Assembly: GCA_963737425.1 (NCBI GenBank)
Contig: CAVTSX010000008.1
Span: 372,001 to 436,000 of the forward strand
Direction: 5' to 3'
DNA from: DASXRA01 sp963737425
GTDB taxonomy: Bacteria > Actinomycetota > Actinomycetes > Mycobacteriales > Jatrophihabitantaceae
DNA length: 64,000 nt
Below the pieces are notes generated by a model, which searched no databases, had not been told where the DNA came from, and saw only the letters and a program-made list of their open reading frames with translations. Both the position numbers and the translations under genes were made by a program. Shown here piece after piece: positions 1-8,287 of the stretch (its first letter is position 1; each line of letters begins with the position of its first letter).

Positions 1-477
1 GCTGCCTTCGGTGGGCGGGCCGATGTCATGGCGCGGCTGGCCCCGGCCGGGCCGGTCTACCAGGCGGGCACGCTGTCGGGCAATCCGGTGGCGGTGGCGG
101 CCGGGCTCGTGACGCTGCGCAACTGCACGCCCGAGGTCTACGCCCGGCTTGACCTCGTGGCGACCACGATCGGCCGTCTGGCGTCAGAAGCCCTTACCGC
201 ACAAGGAGTTGCGCATCGCGTGCAGTACGCGGGCAACCTGTTCTCGGTGTTCTTCAGCGAGACGCCGGTGACGAACTTCGCGCAGGCGCAGGCGGCCGAG
301 ACGTTCCGGTACCGGCCCTTCTTCCACGCCATGCTCGATGCCGGGGTGTACCTGCCGCCGAGCGCGTTCGAGGCGTGGTTCGCGACTGCCGCGCACGACG
401 ATGCCGCGGTTGAGCGCATCGCGGCGGCGCTGCCGGTCGCGGCGAAGGCCGCCGCCTCGGCGCAGGCGCCGTCATGA
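1..477 (+). CDS. hemL: Glutamate-1-semialdehyde 2,1-aminomutase, C-terminal part
   Basis: This is a partial gene whose 5' end lies before the window; the open frame runs from base 1 to TGA at 475-477. The visible 158 residues start at the AAFGGRADVM stretch, followed by YQAGTLSGNPVAVAAGL, a block typical of the C-terminal half of HemL, a PLP-dependent class III aminotransferase-fold enzyme. HemL converts glutamate-1-semialdehyde to 5-aminolevulinate for tetrapyrrole synthesis. The PLP lysine lies upstream and is not visible. It sits directly before a histidine phosphatase and the cytochrome c maturation genes, so heme precursor synthesis and heme attachment are neighbours. The Ala-rich tail looks like an ordinary disordered end. 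Confidence 0.93.
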   Translation, partial: AAFGGRADVMARLAPAGPVYQAGTLSGNPVAVAAGLVTLRNCTPEVYARLDLVATTIGRLASEALTAQGVAHRVQYAGNLFSVFFSETPVTNFAQAQAAETFRYRPFFHAMLDAGVYLPPSAFEAWFATAAHDDAAVERIAAALPVAAKAAASAQAPS

Positions 478-510
478 CCCGCCGCCTGGCGGGGACGGGG
501 GCTGGCGGCC

Positions 511-1143
511 GTGACTGAGCGGATCGTTCACCTGCTGCGGCACGGCGAGGTCTACAACCCCGATCGGGTGCTCTACGGGCGGCTGCCGGGCTTCCACCTC
601 TCGCAGCACGGCCTGGACCAGGCGGAACAGGCCGCTGATTTCCTCGCCGCGCGCGACATCGACTACGTCGTCTCGTCGCCGCTCGAACGCGCGCAGCAGA
701 CGGCGCAGTCGCTGGCCAAACGGCTCGGGCTGCCGGTCGAGGTGGACGAACGGCTGATCGAGGCCGAGAACCACCTCGAGGGCAAGCACGTCGCCGGTGG
801 CCCTGGCCTGTTCACCGACACGGCCAACTGGAAGTACCTGCGCAATCCGCTGCGCCCGTCCTGGGGTGAGCCGTACCTGCAGATCGCCGAGCGGGTGCTC
901 GCGGCCACGCTGGCGGCCCGCGATGCGTCCGACGGGCGTGAGGCCGTGTGCGTGTCGCACCAGTTGCCGATCGTGGCGGCGCGCCGCTACGTCGAGGGCA
1001 AGCGACTCTTCCACGACCCGCGCAAGCGGCAATGCGCGCTCGCGTCGGTCACGTCGTTCACGTTCGTGGACGACGTGGTGGTGCGGGTCGGCTATGCCGA
1101 ACCGGCCGGCGCCACTCCGAGCGGCGCCGTGGCCGGCGCATGA
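511..1143 (+). CDS. Histidine phosphatase family protein (phosphoglycerate mutase-like)
   Basis: The 210-residue protein starts at GTG 511, 33 bp after hemL. The N-terminus carries the branch-1 signature LLRHGEVYNP, whose His is the phospho-acceptor. SSPLERAQQTA follows at about residue 52, and CVSHQLPI at about 149 supplies the second catalytic His. Length and motifs fit the single-domain phosphoglycerate mutase or broad-specificity phosphatase group; the true substrate cannot be read from sequence. The position between hemL and the cytochrome c genes suggests a housekeeping role in that operon. It has no signal peptide and is presumably cytosolic. Confidence 0.9.
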   Translation: MTERIVHLLRHGEVYNPDRVLYGRLPGFHLSQHGLDQAEQAADFLAARDIDYVVSSPLERAQQTAQSLAKRLGLPVEVDERLIEAENHLEGKHVAGGPGLFTDTANWKYLRNPLRPSWGEPYLQIAERVLAATLAARDASDGREAVCVSHQLPIVAARRYVEGKRLFHDPRKRQCALASVTSFTFVDDVVVRVGYAEPAGATPSGAVAGA

Positions 1144-1192
1144 GCCGCCCGGCGTCAAGGTCCACAGGTGCATCTTGCACACTGGTTGCCTG

Positions 1193-1774
1193 ATGAAACG
1201 CCTGCTTGCTCTGCTTACCTGTGCGCTACTTGCCGTGACCGCCTGCAGCGGTGGCACGGACGCCGTCGACCAGTCCGCCGGTGGGCAGTTCCGGTTCATC
1301 GGCGCTACTCCGCACGGCAAGACGATCGCGGTCGGTAGCCGAAAGACCGCGGGCGACGTGAGTGGCGACCTGCTCGGCAAGGGCACGTTCAGCCTCGCGG
1401 CGCAGAAGGGCAAGGTGGTCGTCCTCAACTTCTGGGCCTCCTACTGCGGCCCGTGCCGAACCGAGTCGCCCAACTTCGACAAGCTCAACCGGCAGATGAA
1501 GGGCCAGGACGTCGAGTTCGTCGGCCTCGATATCAAGGAGGTCGGCCGCGACGCGCCGACCGCGTTCATCCGCGACTTCAAGATCACCTACCCGAGTGTG
1601 TGGGACCCGAAGGCCAAGTCCGCGTTGCAGCTTGGCAAGTTGCCCGTGGTGACCGCTGGCTTGCCCTGGACGGTCCTCATCGACAAGCAGCAGCGGGTCG
1701 CGGCCGTCTACATCGGCGAGGTGCTCCCGGCCGACGTCGAGCCGGCCCTCAAATCGCTGCTCGCCGAGTCCTGA
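1193..1774 (+). CDS. TlpA/ResA-like thioredoxin-fold lipoprotein
   Basis: The protein has 193 residues from ATG 1193; an in-frame extension upstream only runs through the preceding gene. It begins with a lipoprotein signal peptide whose lipobox LAVTAC ends at Cys18. The thioredoxin active site WASYCGPCR has Cys85 and Cys88, and the cis-Pro region near LPWTVLIDK closes the fold. This is the membrane-anchored extracytoplasmic thiol-disulfide reductant of System II cytochrome c maturation, which keeps the CXXCH cysteines of apocytochrome c reduced. It is followed by ccdA, resB and ccsB in one transcription unit. Confidence 0.93.
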   Translation: MKRLLALLTCALLAVTACSGGTDAVDQSAGGQFRFIGATPHGKTIAVGSRKTAGDVSGDLLGKGTFSLAAQKGKVVVLNFWASYCGPCRTESPNFDKLNRQMKGQDVEFVGLDIKEVGRDAPTAFIRDFKITYPSVWDPKAKSALQLGKLPVVTAGLPWTVLIDKQQRVAAVYIGEVLPADVEPALKSLLAES

Positions 1775-1814
1775 TCCCCATGACGACCCTCCCCGCCTCG
1801 GCCCGCTCGCTCGT

Positions 1815-2591
1815 GTGGGATCTCGGCTCGTGACCGCCGTCCTGGCCAATGGCTTCACCACGACCGTCACCGACGGCTCGCTGTTCGCGGCCGCCGGAGT
1901 GGCCGCCCTGGTCGGGCTGATCGGCTTCCTCTCGCCGTGCGTGCTGCCGCTGGTTCCGGGCTACCTGTCCTACGTTGCGGGCCTGTCCGGATCCCAGGAG
2001 CAGCCGCGGCCGAGACGGATGATCGTCGGCGCGCTGCTCTTCGTCGCAGGCTTCACCGCCATCTACGTCGCCGAAGGCGCGCTGTTCGGCAGCCTGGGCG
2101 AGGCGATCCGCAACCACACCGTCGCGATCGAGCGGGTGCTCGGCGCCGTCACCATCGTGTTCGGGCTGGTCTTCATCGGCTGGTTCCCCTTGCTGCAAAG
2201 GGAGATTCGCTTTCACCGGCTGCCGCGCGCGGGCCTCGCCGGGGCCCCGCTGCTGGGGGTGGCGTTCGGCCTGGCCTGGGCCCCTTGCCTCACCCCGACG
2301 CTCGGCGCCGTGACCTCGCTCGCCTACACCCAGGGCACCGCCGGACGCGGCGCCTTGCTCATGGTGTTCTACTGCATCGGCCTCGGCGTCCCGTTCGTGC
2401 TCGTGGCGGCCGGCATCGGTTGGGTGTCGGGCGCCCTAGGCCTGGTCCGCCGGCACGGCCGGGTGGTGAGCCAGGTCGGCGGCGTGCTGCTGATCGTCAT
2501 CGGCATCCTGCTCGTGACCGGCACCTGGGATCACTGGATGATCGAATTGCGCTCGCACTTCAGCACATCCGGCGTCGGGTCGGGCCTGTGA
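1815..2591 (+). CDS. ccdA: Cytochrome c biogenesis protein CcdA
   Basis: A polytopic protein of 258 residues from GTG 1815; GTG 1830 is an equally possible start because neither has a clear Shine-Dalgarno. About six hydrophobic segments are visible. The hallmark FLSPCVLPLVPGYLSYVAG lies in the first membrane helix and a second Cys occurs in WAPCLTPTLG. These two cysteines form the redox pair that carries electrons from cytosolic thioredoxin across the membrane to the TlpA-type protein encoded just upstream. Its stop overlaps the GTG start of resB by 4 nt, which implies translational coupling. Confidence 0.95.
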   Translation: MGSRLVTAVLANGFTTTVTDGSLFAAAGVAALVGLIGFLSPCVLPLVPGYLSYVAGLSGSQEQPRPRRMIVGALLFVAGFTAIYVAEGALFGSLGEAIRNHTVAIERVLGAVTIVFGLVFIGWFPLLQREIRFHRLPRAGLAGAPLLGVAFGLAWAPCLTPTLGAVTSLAYTQGTAGRGALLMVFYCIGLGVPFVLVAAGIGWVSGALGLVRRHGRVVSQVGGVLLIVIGILLVTGTWDHWMIELRSHFSTSGVGSGL

Positions 2592-4138
2592 ACAATGCCG
2601 TCCGGATAGCCCGCCGGTGGTGGCGTCGGCTGATCAGCATGCGTACGGCGCTGGTGCTGCTGTTCCTGCTGGCCCTCGCTGCCGTGCCGGGTTCGTTGCT
2701 TCCGCAGCGTCCGCTGAATCCGACCAAGGTCGACGCCTACCTCAAATCCCACGGTGCCTGGGGTCGCCTGCTCGATCGCCTCGGCATGTACGACGTCTTC
2801 GGCTCGGCGTGGTTCGCGGCCATCTATCTGCTGCTTTTCGTGTCGCTGGTCGGCTGCCTGATCCCGCGCATCCGGGTGCACGGCCGCGCCATGCTCGCCA
2901 AGCCGCTGCGCGCGCCGAAGAATCTCGATCGGTTGCCTGAGTCCGGACGCTTCGACAGCGGCGACTCGGCGGAGGAGTACGCCCGTGCTGCCCGGGCGGT
3001 ACTCGGGCGCCGCTGGCGGGTCACGCGCCGCGACGAGCCGTCCGGGGCGATCACGCTCTCGGCCGAGAAGGGCTACAGCCGCGAGACCGGCAACCTGATC
3101 TTCCACATCGGGCTGCTGACCGCCTTGATACTGATCGCGGTCGGGCGGCTGTACCACTACGAAGGGTCGATCATCGTCCAGCAGGGGCAGGGCTTCTGCA
3201 ACGTCGTGACGTCCTACGACTCGTGGCGGCCCGGACGCCTCGCTGCCGAGGGCAAAATCGGGCCCGCACCGTTCTGCGTCGACAACCTCGACCGGTTCAC
3301 CGCCGACTACCTGCCAGACGGCGAGGCGTCCCAGTTCTCCGCCGCCGTCACGTACTCGCTCGGCGCGGACGGCCAGCCGCGGCATCACGTCATCTCCGTC
3401 AACCACCCGCTGCGGCTCGAAGGCGATCGCCTTTACCTGATCGGACACGGCTACGCGCCGAAGATCACCGTGCGGATGCCGGACGGCTCGGTGCGCCACG
3501 ACCAGGCGGCGTTCATTCCGACGCAGCCCGAGACGCTGCTTTCCGAGGGGGCGTTCCAGGAGCAGGGCAAGCCGGACGCCAACCAGGACATCGGCATCGA
3601 GGGCTTCTTCGCGCCGACCCCGCTGAACACGGGCAACGGTGTCATCACGTCGGCCGCGCCGCAGGCCAACAACCCGGTGCTCGGCATCTTCATTTACCAG
3701 GGCGCGCTGAACCCGAACGGTTTGCCCCAGTCCGTCTACACGCTGAACAAGACGAAGCTGCACCGGATCGGGCAGGCGAATCTGAGTATCGGGCAGACGA
3801 CGCGCCTGCCGAACGGGGTCACCGTCACCTTCGACGGCTGGGTTCCGTGGGCCAGCATGCAGGTCTCGCACGATCCGACGCAGGGCTACCTGCTGATCGC
3901 GGCGGTGGCGATGGTGGTCGGGCTCATCGGCTCGCTGGGCATCCGAAGGCGGCGGCTGTGGCTGCGCATCACCCCAGCGGCCGCTGAGAATGAGGCCTCG
4001 CCTACCGTTGTTTCGGTGGGCGGGCTCGCCCGCAGCGACTCGGGCAACTTCACGACGGAGTTCGCCGGCATTCTCGAACGGCTCCGAGCCGCCGCGACGG
4101 TCGCCGAACCCAACCTGATTAGTGCAGGGAAGGAGTGA
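2588..4138 (+). CDS. resB: Cytochrome c biogenesis protein ResB
   Basis: The gene starts at GTG 2588, inside the GTGA overlap with ccdA, and encodes 516 residues. Two early hydrophobic segments (MRTALVLLFLLALAAVPGS and FAAIYLLLFVSLVGCLIPRI), a third at about residue 175 and one near the C-terminus enclose a large extracytoplasmic domain, the ResB/Ccs1 layout. ResB with CcsB forms the System II complex that exports heme and ligates it to apocytochrome c. The open frame extends upstream to 1937, but that part is only a shadow of ccdA. It continues into ccsB with almost no spacer. Confidence 0.94.
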   Translation: MNNAVRIARRWWRRLISMRTALVLLFLLALAAVPGSLLPQRPLNPTKVDAYLKSHGAWGRLLDRLGMYDVFGSAWFAAIYLLLFVSLVGCLIPRIRVHGRAMLAKPLRAPKNLDRLPESGRFDSGDSAEEYARAARAVLGRRWRVTRRDEPSGAITLSAEKGYSRETGNLIFHIGLLTALILIAVGRLYHYEGSIIVQQGQGFCNVVTSYDSWRPGRLAAEGKIGPAPFCVDNLDRFTADYLPDGEASQFSAAVTYSLGADGQPRHHVISVNHPLRLEGDRLYLIGHGYAPKITVRMPDGSVRHDQAAFIPTQPETLLSEGAFQEQGKPDANQDIGIEGFFAPTPLNTGNGVITSAAPQANNPVLGIFIYQGALNPNGLPQSVYTLNKTKLHRIGQANLSIGQTTRLPNGVTVTFDGWVPWASMQVSHDPTQGYLLIAAVAMVVGLIGSLGIRRRRLWLRITPAAAENEASPTVVSVGGLARSDSGNFTTEFAGILERLRAAATVAEPNLISAGKE

Positions 4139-4140
4139 CG

Positions 4141-5199
4141 GTGGCAGTCAACTCGGGGCTCGCACACCTGTCCGACGGGCTGTTCACGACAGCCATCGCG
4201 ACCTACTCGCTGGCCATGGCGTGCTACACGGCCGAGTACGCCTTCGGCCGCCGGGGGCGGGTGGCCCAGACCTCGCAGGTCGCCGAGCCTGCCCGCGTGC
4301 TCGTGGGTGCCGGTGGCCCGGCTGTCGATGATGCGCCGTCTGGGGGGCGGTCTTCCGGACCGTCTGCAGGGCCGCCTGCTGAGCGATCTGCTGCGCCGCC
4401 CGCCCAGGAGGCAGGCCGCGCCGCAGGTGATCGCTTCGGGCGGTTCGCCGTCACGCTCACCGTGTTGGGTGCGATCATCCACACCGCCTCGGTCGCGCTG
4501 CGCGGCATCGCCGTCGACCGCGTGCCATGGGGCAACATGTACGAGTTCTCCGCCGTGGTTGGGCTGATCGCGGTGGTGGCGTTCCTCGGCGCGTTATGGC
4601 GGGCGCCGCAGATCCGCTACCTCGGCCTGTTCGTGATGCTGCCGGTCATATTGATCATGTTCCTGGCCGGCACGGTCCTGTACGCCAAGGCCGAGCCGCT
4701 CGTGCCGGCTCTGCAGTCGTACTGGCTGGCCATCCACGTCTCGGCGGCCGCCAGTTCCGAGGGCATCCTGATGACCAGTGCCGTCATCACCATGCTGTTC
4801 CTCATCCGCCAGCGCTACGACGTCGCGTCCAAGCAGCCCGGACGGCGCATAAGGTTCCCGGTTTCGCTCGGGGCCCGGCTGCCCGCGCCGGCCACGCTCG
4901 ACAAGGTGGCCTACCGCACCGTCGCCTTCGCCTTCCCGATTTACACGTTCGGTGTCATCGCCGGCGCGATCTGGGCCGAGGCCGCGTGGGGGCGCTACTG
5001 GGGCTGGGACCCCAAGGAGACGTGGGCGTTCATCGCGTGGGTCATCTACGCCGCGTACCTGCACGCGCGCGCAACGGCCGGCTGGAAGGGTCGCGCCGCC
5101 GCCTGGATCAACCTGCTCGGCTTCGCCGCGATGACCTTCAACTTCTTCGTCGTCAACATCGTCATCTCCGGGCTGCACTCCTACGCCGGCCTGAACTAG
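4141..5199 (+). CDS. ccsB: c-type cytochrome biogenesis protein CcsB (CcsA family)
   Basis: GTG 4141 is preferred because GGAAGGAG ends 5 nt before it; GTG 4135, which overlaps the resB stop, is in frame and would add two residues. The protein has about eight membrane helices and the tryptophan-rich heme-handling motif WGRYWGWDPKETWAF near the C-terminus. It is the heme-export and ligation partner of ResB. An unusual low-complexity insert of roughly 55 residues rich in Ala, Pro, Gly and Ser follows the first helix, lengthening the cytosolic or periplasmic loop. This ends the cytochrome c operon. Confidence 0.95.
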   Translation: MAVNSGLAHLSDGLFTTAIATYSLAMACYTAEYAFGRRGRVAQTSQVAEPARVLVGAGGPAVDDAPSGGRSSGPSAGPPAERSAAPPAQEAGRAAGDRFGRFAVTLTVLGAIIHTASVALRGIAVDRVPWGNMYEFSAVVGLIAVVAFLGALWRAPQIRYLGLFVMLPVILIMFLAGTVLYAKAEPLVPALQSYWLAIHVSAAASSEGILMTSAVITMLFLIRQRYDVASKQPGRRIRFPVSLGARLPAPATLDKVAYRTVAFAFPIYTFGVIAGAIWAEAAWGRYWGWDPKETWAFIAWVIYAAYLHARATAGWKGRAAAWINLLGFAAMTFNFFVVNIVISGLHSYAGLN

Positions 5200-5254
5200 C
5201 CGACGCCCGTCGCGCTCGGGGGGTTAGCCGGGCCGGTGTGGTGCCTTGTGGTGG

Positions 5255-5314
5255 GTGGGCAATTGGGCCGCTAGTGGGCAGTTATAAGTGCCCACCTGCG
5301 GGGTAAGTGCCCAC
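5255..5314. repeat. Palindromic repeat, variant A, copy 1
   Basis: A 60-bp palindrome made of four 10-bp words. GTGGGCAATT begins at 5255 and GTGGGCAGTT at 5274. Two inverted copies, AAGTGCCCAC, begin at 5286 and 5305. The pitch is 19 bp on each side with 2 nt in the centre. It lies between the convergent ends of ccsB and the PfkB kinase gene. No T-tract follows, so a plain intrinsic terminator is not indicated. Confidence 0.85.
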
Positions 5315-5375
5315 CCGCGGGGCCCGGGGGTTCGGCCGGGCCGGTGCGGCGCCCCACTCGTGCAGAACGCGTGCG

Positions 5376-6452
5376 TCAGGCGTCCGAGGTCCGGGCAATC
5401 GTGGCGCTTGCCCGGCGGACGGCGCGCATCGGCCCGTCCGGCAGCACGTCGCCGAGGAATTCGTAGCCGTGCGCGAGGACGGCGGCCGCCCGGGATCCGC
5501 CACGGGCGTGATCTTGCGCCGTGCTCAGCCAGTCGGCGAGGTCGCCCCAGCCCGGAGCCGCGAGCGAACCGCCGACCTGCTGCACGGAGAGCGCCGCGCA
5601 CAGATTGGCGAAAGCCAGCCGGTGGCGCAGCGGCCACTCCCGCAACGTGCCGAGGATGAACGCGGCGGCGAAGACGTCGCCGGCGCCGGTGGCGTCGATC
5701 TCGTTGACGGGCAGTGAGGGCACCCACTCGTCCTCGCCCGTCATCGAGTCAACGGCGATCGCGCCCTGCCCGCCACACGTCACGACCGCGACCGGCACCG
5801 AGTCGGCGAGCTGCAGCAATGCTGCACGCGGATCTTCGGTGCGCGTGTAGGCCATCGCCTCGGTGCTGTTGGGCATGAAGGCGTAGAAGTTCTCCAACTG
5901 CGCGAGCAGGTCGGCTGACCACCGCTGGGTGGGATCCCAGCCGACATCGCCGAAGAGCCGCATGCCCTGGCCGCGCGCCTTGGTCACCCACGCCTCGCTG
6001 CCCTCGCCCAGATGCGCGACCCCGGCGGCGGCACGGGGTGGGTCGCCCGCCAGATCGCTCGACGGCATCGGCGCGGGATGGCTGTGCGTCACCATCGACC
6101 GATCGCGGTGCACGGCCAGCGACACGGTCACCGGCGAGTGCCAATCGGGAAAGCGCCGCGACCGGGACAAGTTCACGCCCTCCTGCTCCTCGAGCGTGCG
6201 CCACAGGAACTCGCCGTAGAGGTCGTCGCCGAACGCCGCGGACAGGCTGGTGCGCAGGCCCAGCCGGCTGGCCGCCACGGCCAGGTTGGCGATACCGCCC
6301 GGGCATGACCCCATGCCCTCGGCGAGCACTTCGGTGCCGCGGGCCGGCAACGACGGCAGCCCGGTCAGGACAACGTCGAAGAACACCGTGCCCTGCAAGA
6401 ACACGTCGAACTCGGGCTCGTTCATCTGGCCACCTTGCCCCTCATCGCTCAT
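5376..6452 (-). CDS. PfkB-family carbohydrate kinase
   Basis: The longest frame gives 358 residues from ATG 6452; ATG 6425, with an AAGGTGG stretch just upstream, is an equally good start. The N-terminal GGIANLAVAASRLG block binds sugar. The C-terminal PfkB signature DATGAGDVFAAAF (residues 253-265) contains the catalytic base Asp259 and the anion hole. It phosphorylates a sugar or nucleoside, but which one cannot be told. The start overlaps the stop of a ruined ABC sugar permease (6442-6605), so it was once the last gene of a sugar uptake operon. It may now depend on whatever promoter remains. Confidence 0.9.
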   Translation of the reverse strand: MSDEGQGGQMNEPEFDVFLQGTVFFDVVLTGLPSLPARGTEVLAEGMGSCPGGIANLAVAASRLGLRTSLSAAFGDDLYGEFLWRTLEEQEGVNLSRSRRFPDWHSPVTVSLAVHRDRSMVTHSHPAPMPSSDLAGDPPRAAAGVAHLGEGSEAWVTKARGQGMRLFGDVGWDPTQRWSADLLAQLENFYAFMPNSTEAMAYTRTEDPRAALLQLADSVPVAVVTCGGQGAIAVDSMTGEDEWVPSLPVNEIDATGAGDVFAAAFILGTLREWPLRHRLAFANLCAALSVQQVGGSLAAPGWGDLADWLSTAQDHARGGSRAAAVLAHGYEFLGDVLPDGPMRAVRRASATIARTSDA

Positions 6453-6605
6453 TCCTGATCGAGCCGGAGAGCATCCCCGCGATGAAATGCCGCTGCACGA
6501 AGATGGAGACGAGCACCACCGGCGCCGCGACGATCACCAAACCCGCTGCGAGCAACTGTGCTGACCTTGCAAGAACGCCAGACCGAACAGAATCGTTCGG
6601 CGGTT
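6442..6605 (-). pseudogene. Remnant of carbohydrate ABC transporter permease (MalG-like C-terminus)
   Basis: Two adjacent minus frames together resemble the end of a sugar ABC permease. One frame gives RRTILFGLAFLQGQHS (about 6602-6555). The other gives QLLAAGLVIVAAPVVLVSIF and then QRHFIAGMLSGSIRNER, ending at TGA 6442-6444. The join falls at about 6555-6565, where the frame shifts and a few residues are missing. Everything upstream, including the EAA loop, is gone. The family match is from memory of MalG C-termini. The stop overlaps the ATG of the PfkB kinase, the spacing of a former operon. Confidence 0.7.
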
Positions 6606-6751
6606 CTCGCTGGTCGGACGCCCTATCGGCGCGAGAACCCGCCACGGTGTCGTCCAACTCGACGAGCCGTCGACGCGAGGGTCGGCCCGTCGCCGCATGG
6701 CCCAATTCACACTGATTCGCACACAGAAGTGTTCGGGTAACTTAGGTGCCC

Positions 6752-6945
6752 GTGACGACTGACGTCAAGGTGCTTTCGGCGATCGAGCGCCGCTGGCTGA
6801 AGATTCTTTCCGCCGTGCGGTCCGGCGATTGGGTGCAGGTCGCCGACCTCGCGGATCGGCTCGGCCTCTCGTGGGCGTCATCGTGACCGATACCGACCCG
6901 GAACCTGCCCTGGCCGGCTTCACGATCGAGGGGGTGCACGCGTGA
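6752..6945 (+). pseudogene. Broken transcriptional regulator remnant upstream of the GH4 gene
   Basis: From GTG 6752 a frame encodes about 44 residues resembling a winged-helix N-terminus (WVQVADLADRLGLS looks like a recognition-helix region) and stops at TGA 6884-6886. An overlapping frame from about 6871 encodes VGVIVTDTDPEPALAGFTIE and ends GVHA at TGA 6943-6945, overlapping the GTG of the next gene. This looks like the head and tail of one regulator with the middle deleted and the frame lost. The family is not recognised. A small intact HTH protein is possible but less likely. Confidence 0.4.
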
Positions 6946-8282
6946 AACTGGCCGTTCTCGGTGGCGGTGGGTTTCGGGTGCCGCAGGTGTACCGGGCCCT
7001 GCTCGGCGACACCGGCGAACCCCGGGTCACCGACGTCGCCCTCTACGACCCGTCGCCCGAACGTCTCGCGGTCATCGAGTCCGTGCTGGCGCAGCAGTCG
7101 GCCGGCGTCGCGGATGCGCCGCGGGTGGTCTCGACGTCTCACCTGTCAGAGGCGCTGGACGGCTCCGACTTCGTGTTCTCCGCAATTCGCGTCAGTGGCC
7201 TGGAGGGCCGTACCCGCGACGAACGCGTAGCCCTGCGGCTGGGTGTTCTCGGCCAGGAGACCACCGGCCCGGGCGGAATCGCCTTTGGCTTAAGGACAAT
7301 CCCGACCGCGCTTCAGGTGGCCGAGCGGGTGGCCGCATTGTGCCCGGACGCGTACGTCATCAACTTCACCAACCCCGCCGGCATGATCACCGAGGCGATG
7401 CAGCGGGTTCTGGGCGAGAAGGTCATCGGCATCTGCGATACGCCCGAAGGGCTCGGCCGTCGCGTAGCCGCCGCCGTGGGCGTCAGCGCGTCGCAGGTGC
7501 AATTCGACTACGTCGGGCTCAACCATCTCGGCTGGATGCGTCGCGTGCTCTGCGACGGGCGAGATGTGCTGCCTGATCTGCTCGCCGACGACACCCGGCT
7601 GGCCGGCCTGGACGAGGCCGCGATCTTCGGCGTCCCGTGGCTGCGAACGTCGGGGTGCATCCCCAACGAGTACCTGTACTACTACTACTTCAATCGCGAC
7701 GCGATCCGGTCGATCCTCGATCACGGCGCGACGCGCGGCGAGTTCCTGCTCGGGCAGCAACGCGACTTCTACGCCGCGGCGGCGGCCGCACCCCAGCAGG
7801 CGTTCGAGCTGTGGCAGCGCACCGTCGACGAGCGAAGCGCGCTGTACATGGCCGAGGCCAAGCACGGCCGCGCCGAACCCGAGCCTGCGCAGGCGGGCGG
7901 TTACGAGCAGGTCGCGCTGGCGGTGATGACCGCGATCGCCCGCAACGAGCCGGCCACGATCATCCTGAATGTTCGCAACGGCACGGCCGTCGACGGCCTG
8001 GACGCCGACGCCGTCGTCGAGCTGCCGGCGCTCGTCGACTCGGCCGGGGTGCATCCACTACCTGTCCAGCCGCCCGACCTGCACCAGATCGGGCTGATGC
8101 AACAGGTCAAGGCGGTCGAGCGGTTCACGATCGAGGCGGCGGTGACCCGCTCGCCCGATGCGGCGCTGAAGGCGTTCGCGTTGCATCCCCTCGTCGATTC
8201 GGTTTCTGTGGCTCGCGATTTGCTGCGTGGCTACGTCGAGGCGATCCCCGAAGTGGCCTCCGCCCTGGGGCGGCGCGACTAG
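6942..8282 (+). CDS. Family 4 glycoside hydrolase (6-phospho-beta-glucosidase-like)
   Basis: 446 residues from GTG 6942, which overlaps the stop of the broken regulator. The N-terminus MKLAVLGGGGFRVP is the NAD-binding Rossmann loop. INFTNPAG (140-147), GICDTP with Cys165, and GLNHLGW with His195 are the GH4 motifs; the Cys and His bind the catalytic divalent metal. GH4 enzymes cleave 6-phospho-glycosides by an NAD-dependent redox elimination. The sequence fits the LicH/CelF 6-phospho-beta-glucosidase side rather than alpha-galactosidase, though this is judged by eye. It appears to be an intact survivor of a locus whose permease and regulator have decayed. Confidence 0.88.
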   Translation: MKLAVLGGGGFRVPQVYRALLGDTGEPRVTDVALYDPSPERLAVIESVLAQQSAGVADAPRVVSTSHLSEALDGSDFVFSAIRVSGLEGRTRDERVALRLGVLGQETTGPGGIAFGLRTIPTALQVAERVAALCPDAYVINFTNPAGMITEAMQRVLGEKVIGICDTPEGLGRRVAAAVGVSASQVQFDYVGLNHLGWMRRVLCDGRDVLPDLLADDTRLAGLDEAAIFGVPWLRTSGCIPNEYLYYYYFNRDAIRSILDHGATRGEFLLGQQRDFYAAAAAAPQQAFELWQRTVDERSALYMAEAKHGRAEPEPAQAGGYEQVALAVMTAIARNEPATIILNVRNGTAVDGLDADAVVELPALVDSAGVHPLPVQPPDLHQIGLMQQVKAVERFTIEAAVTRSPDAALKAFALHPLVDSVSVARDLLRGYVEAIPEVASALGRRD

Positions 8283-8287
8283 CCGCG

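Noticed and set aside
1937..2587. Long upstream extension of the ResB frame
   Set aside because: It lies wholly within ccdA in another frame and is Arg/Gly-rich shadow; GTG 2588 in the 4-nt overlap is the natural start.
2531..3871. 446-codon antisense frame opposite resB
   Set aside because: High-GC codon bias leaves long open antisense frames; it has no motifs and overlaps a well-defined gene.
5255..5314. Repeat A as an ordinary intrinsic terminator
   Set aside because: No T-tract follows on either strand, and other copies lie inside genes.
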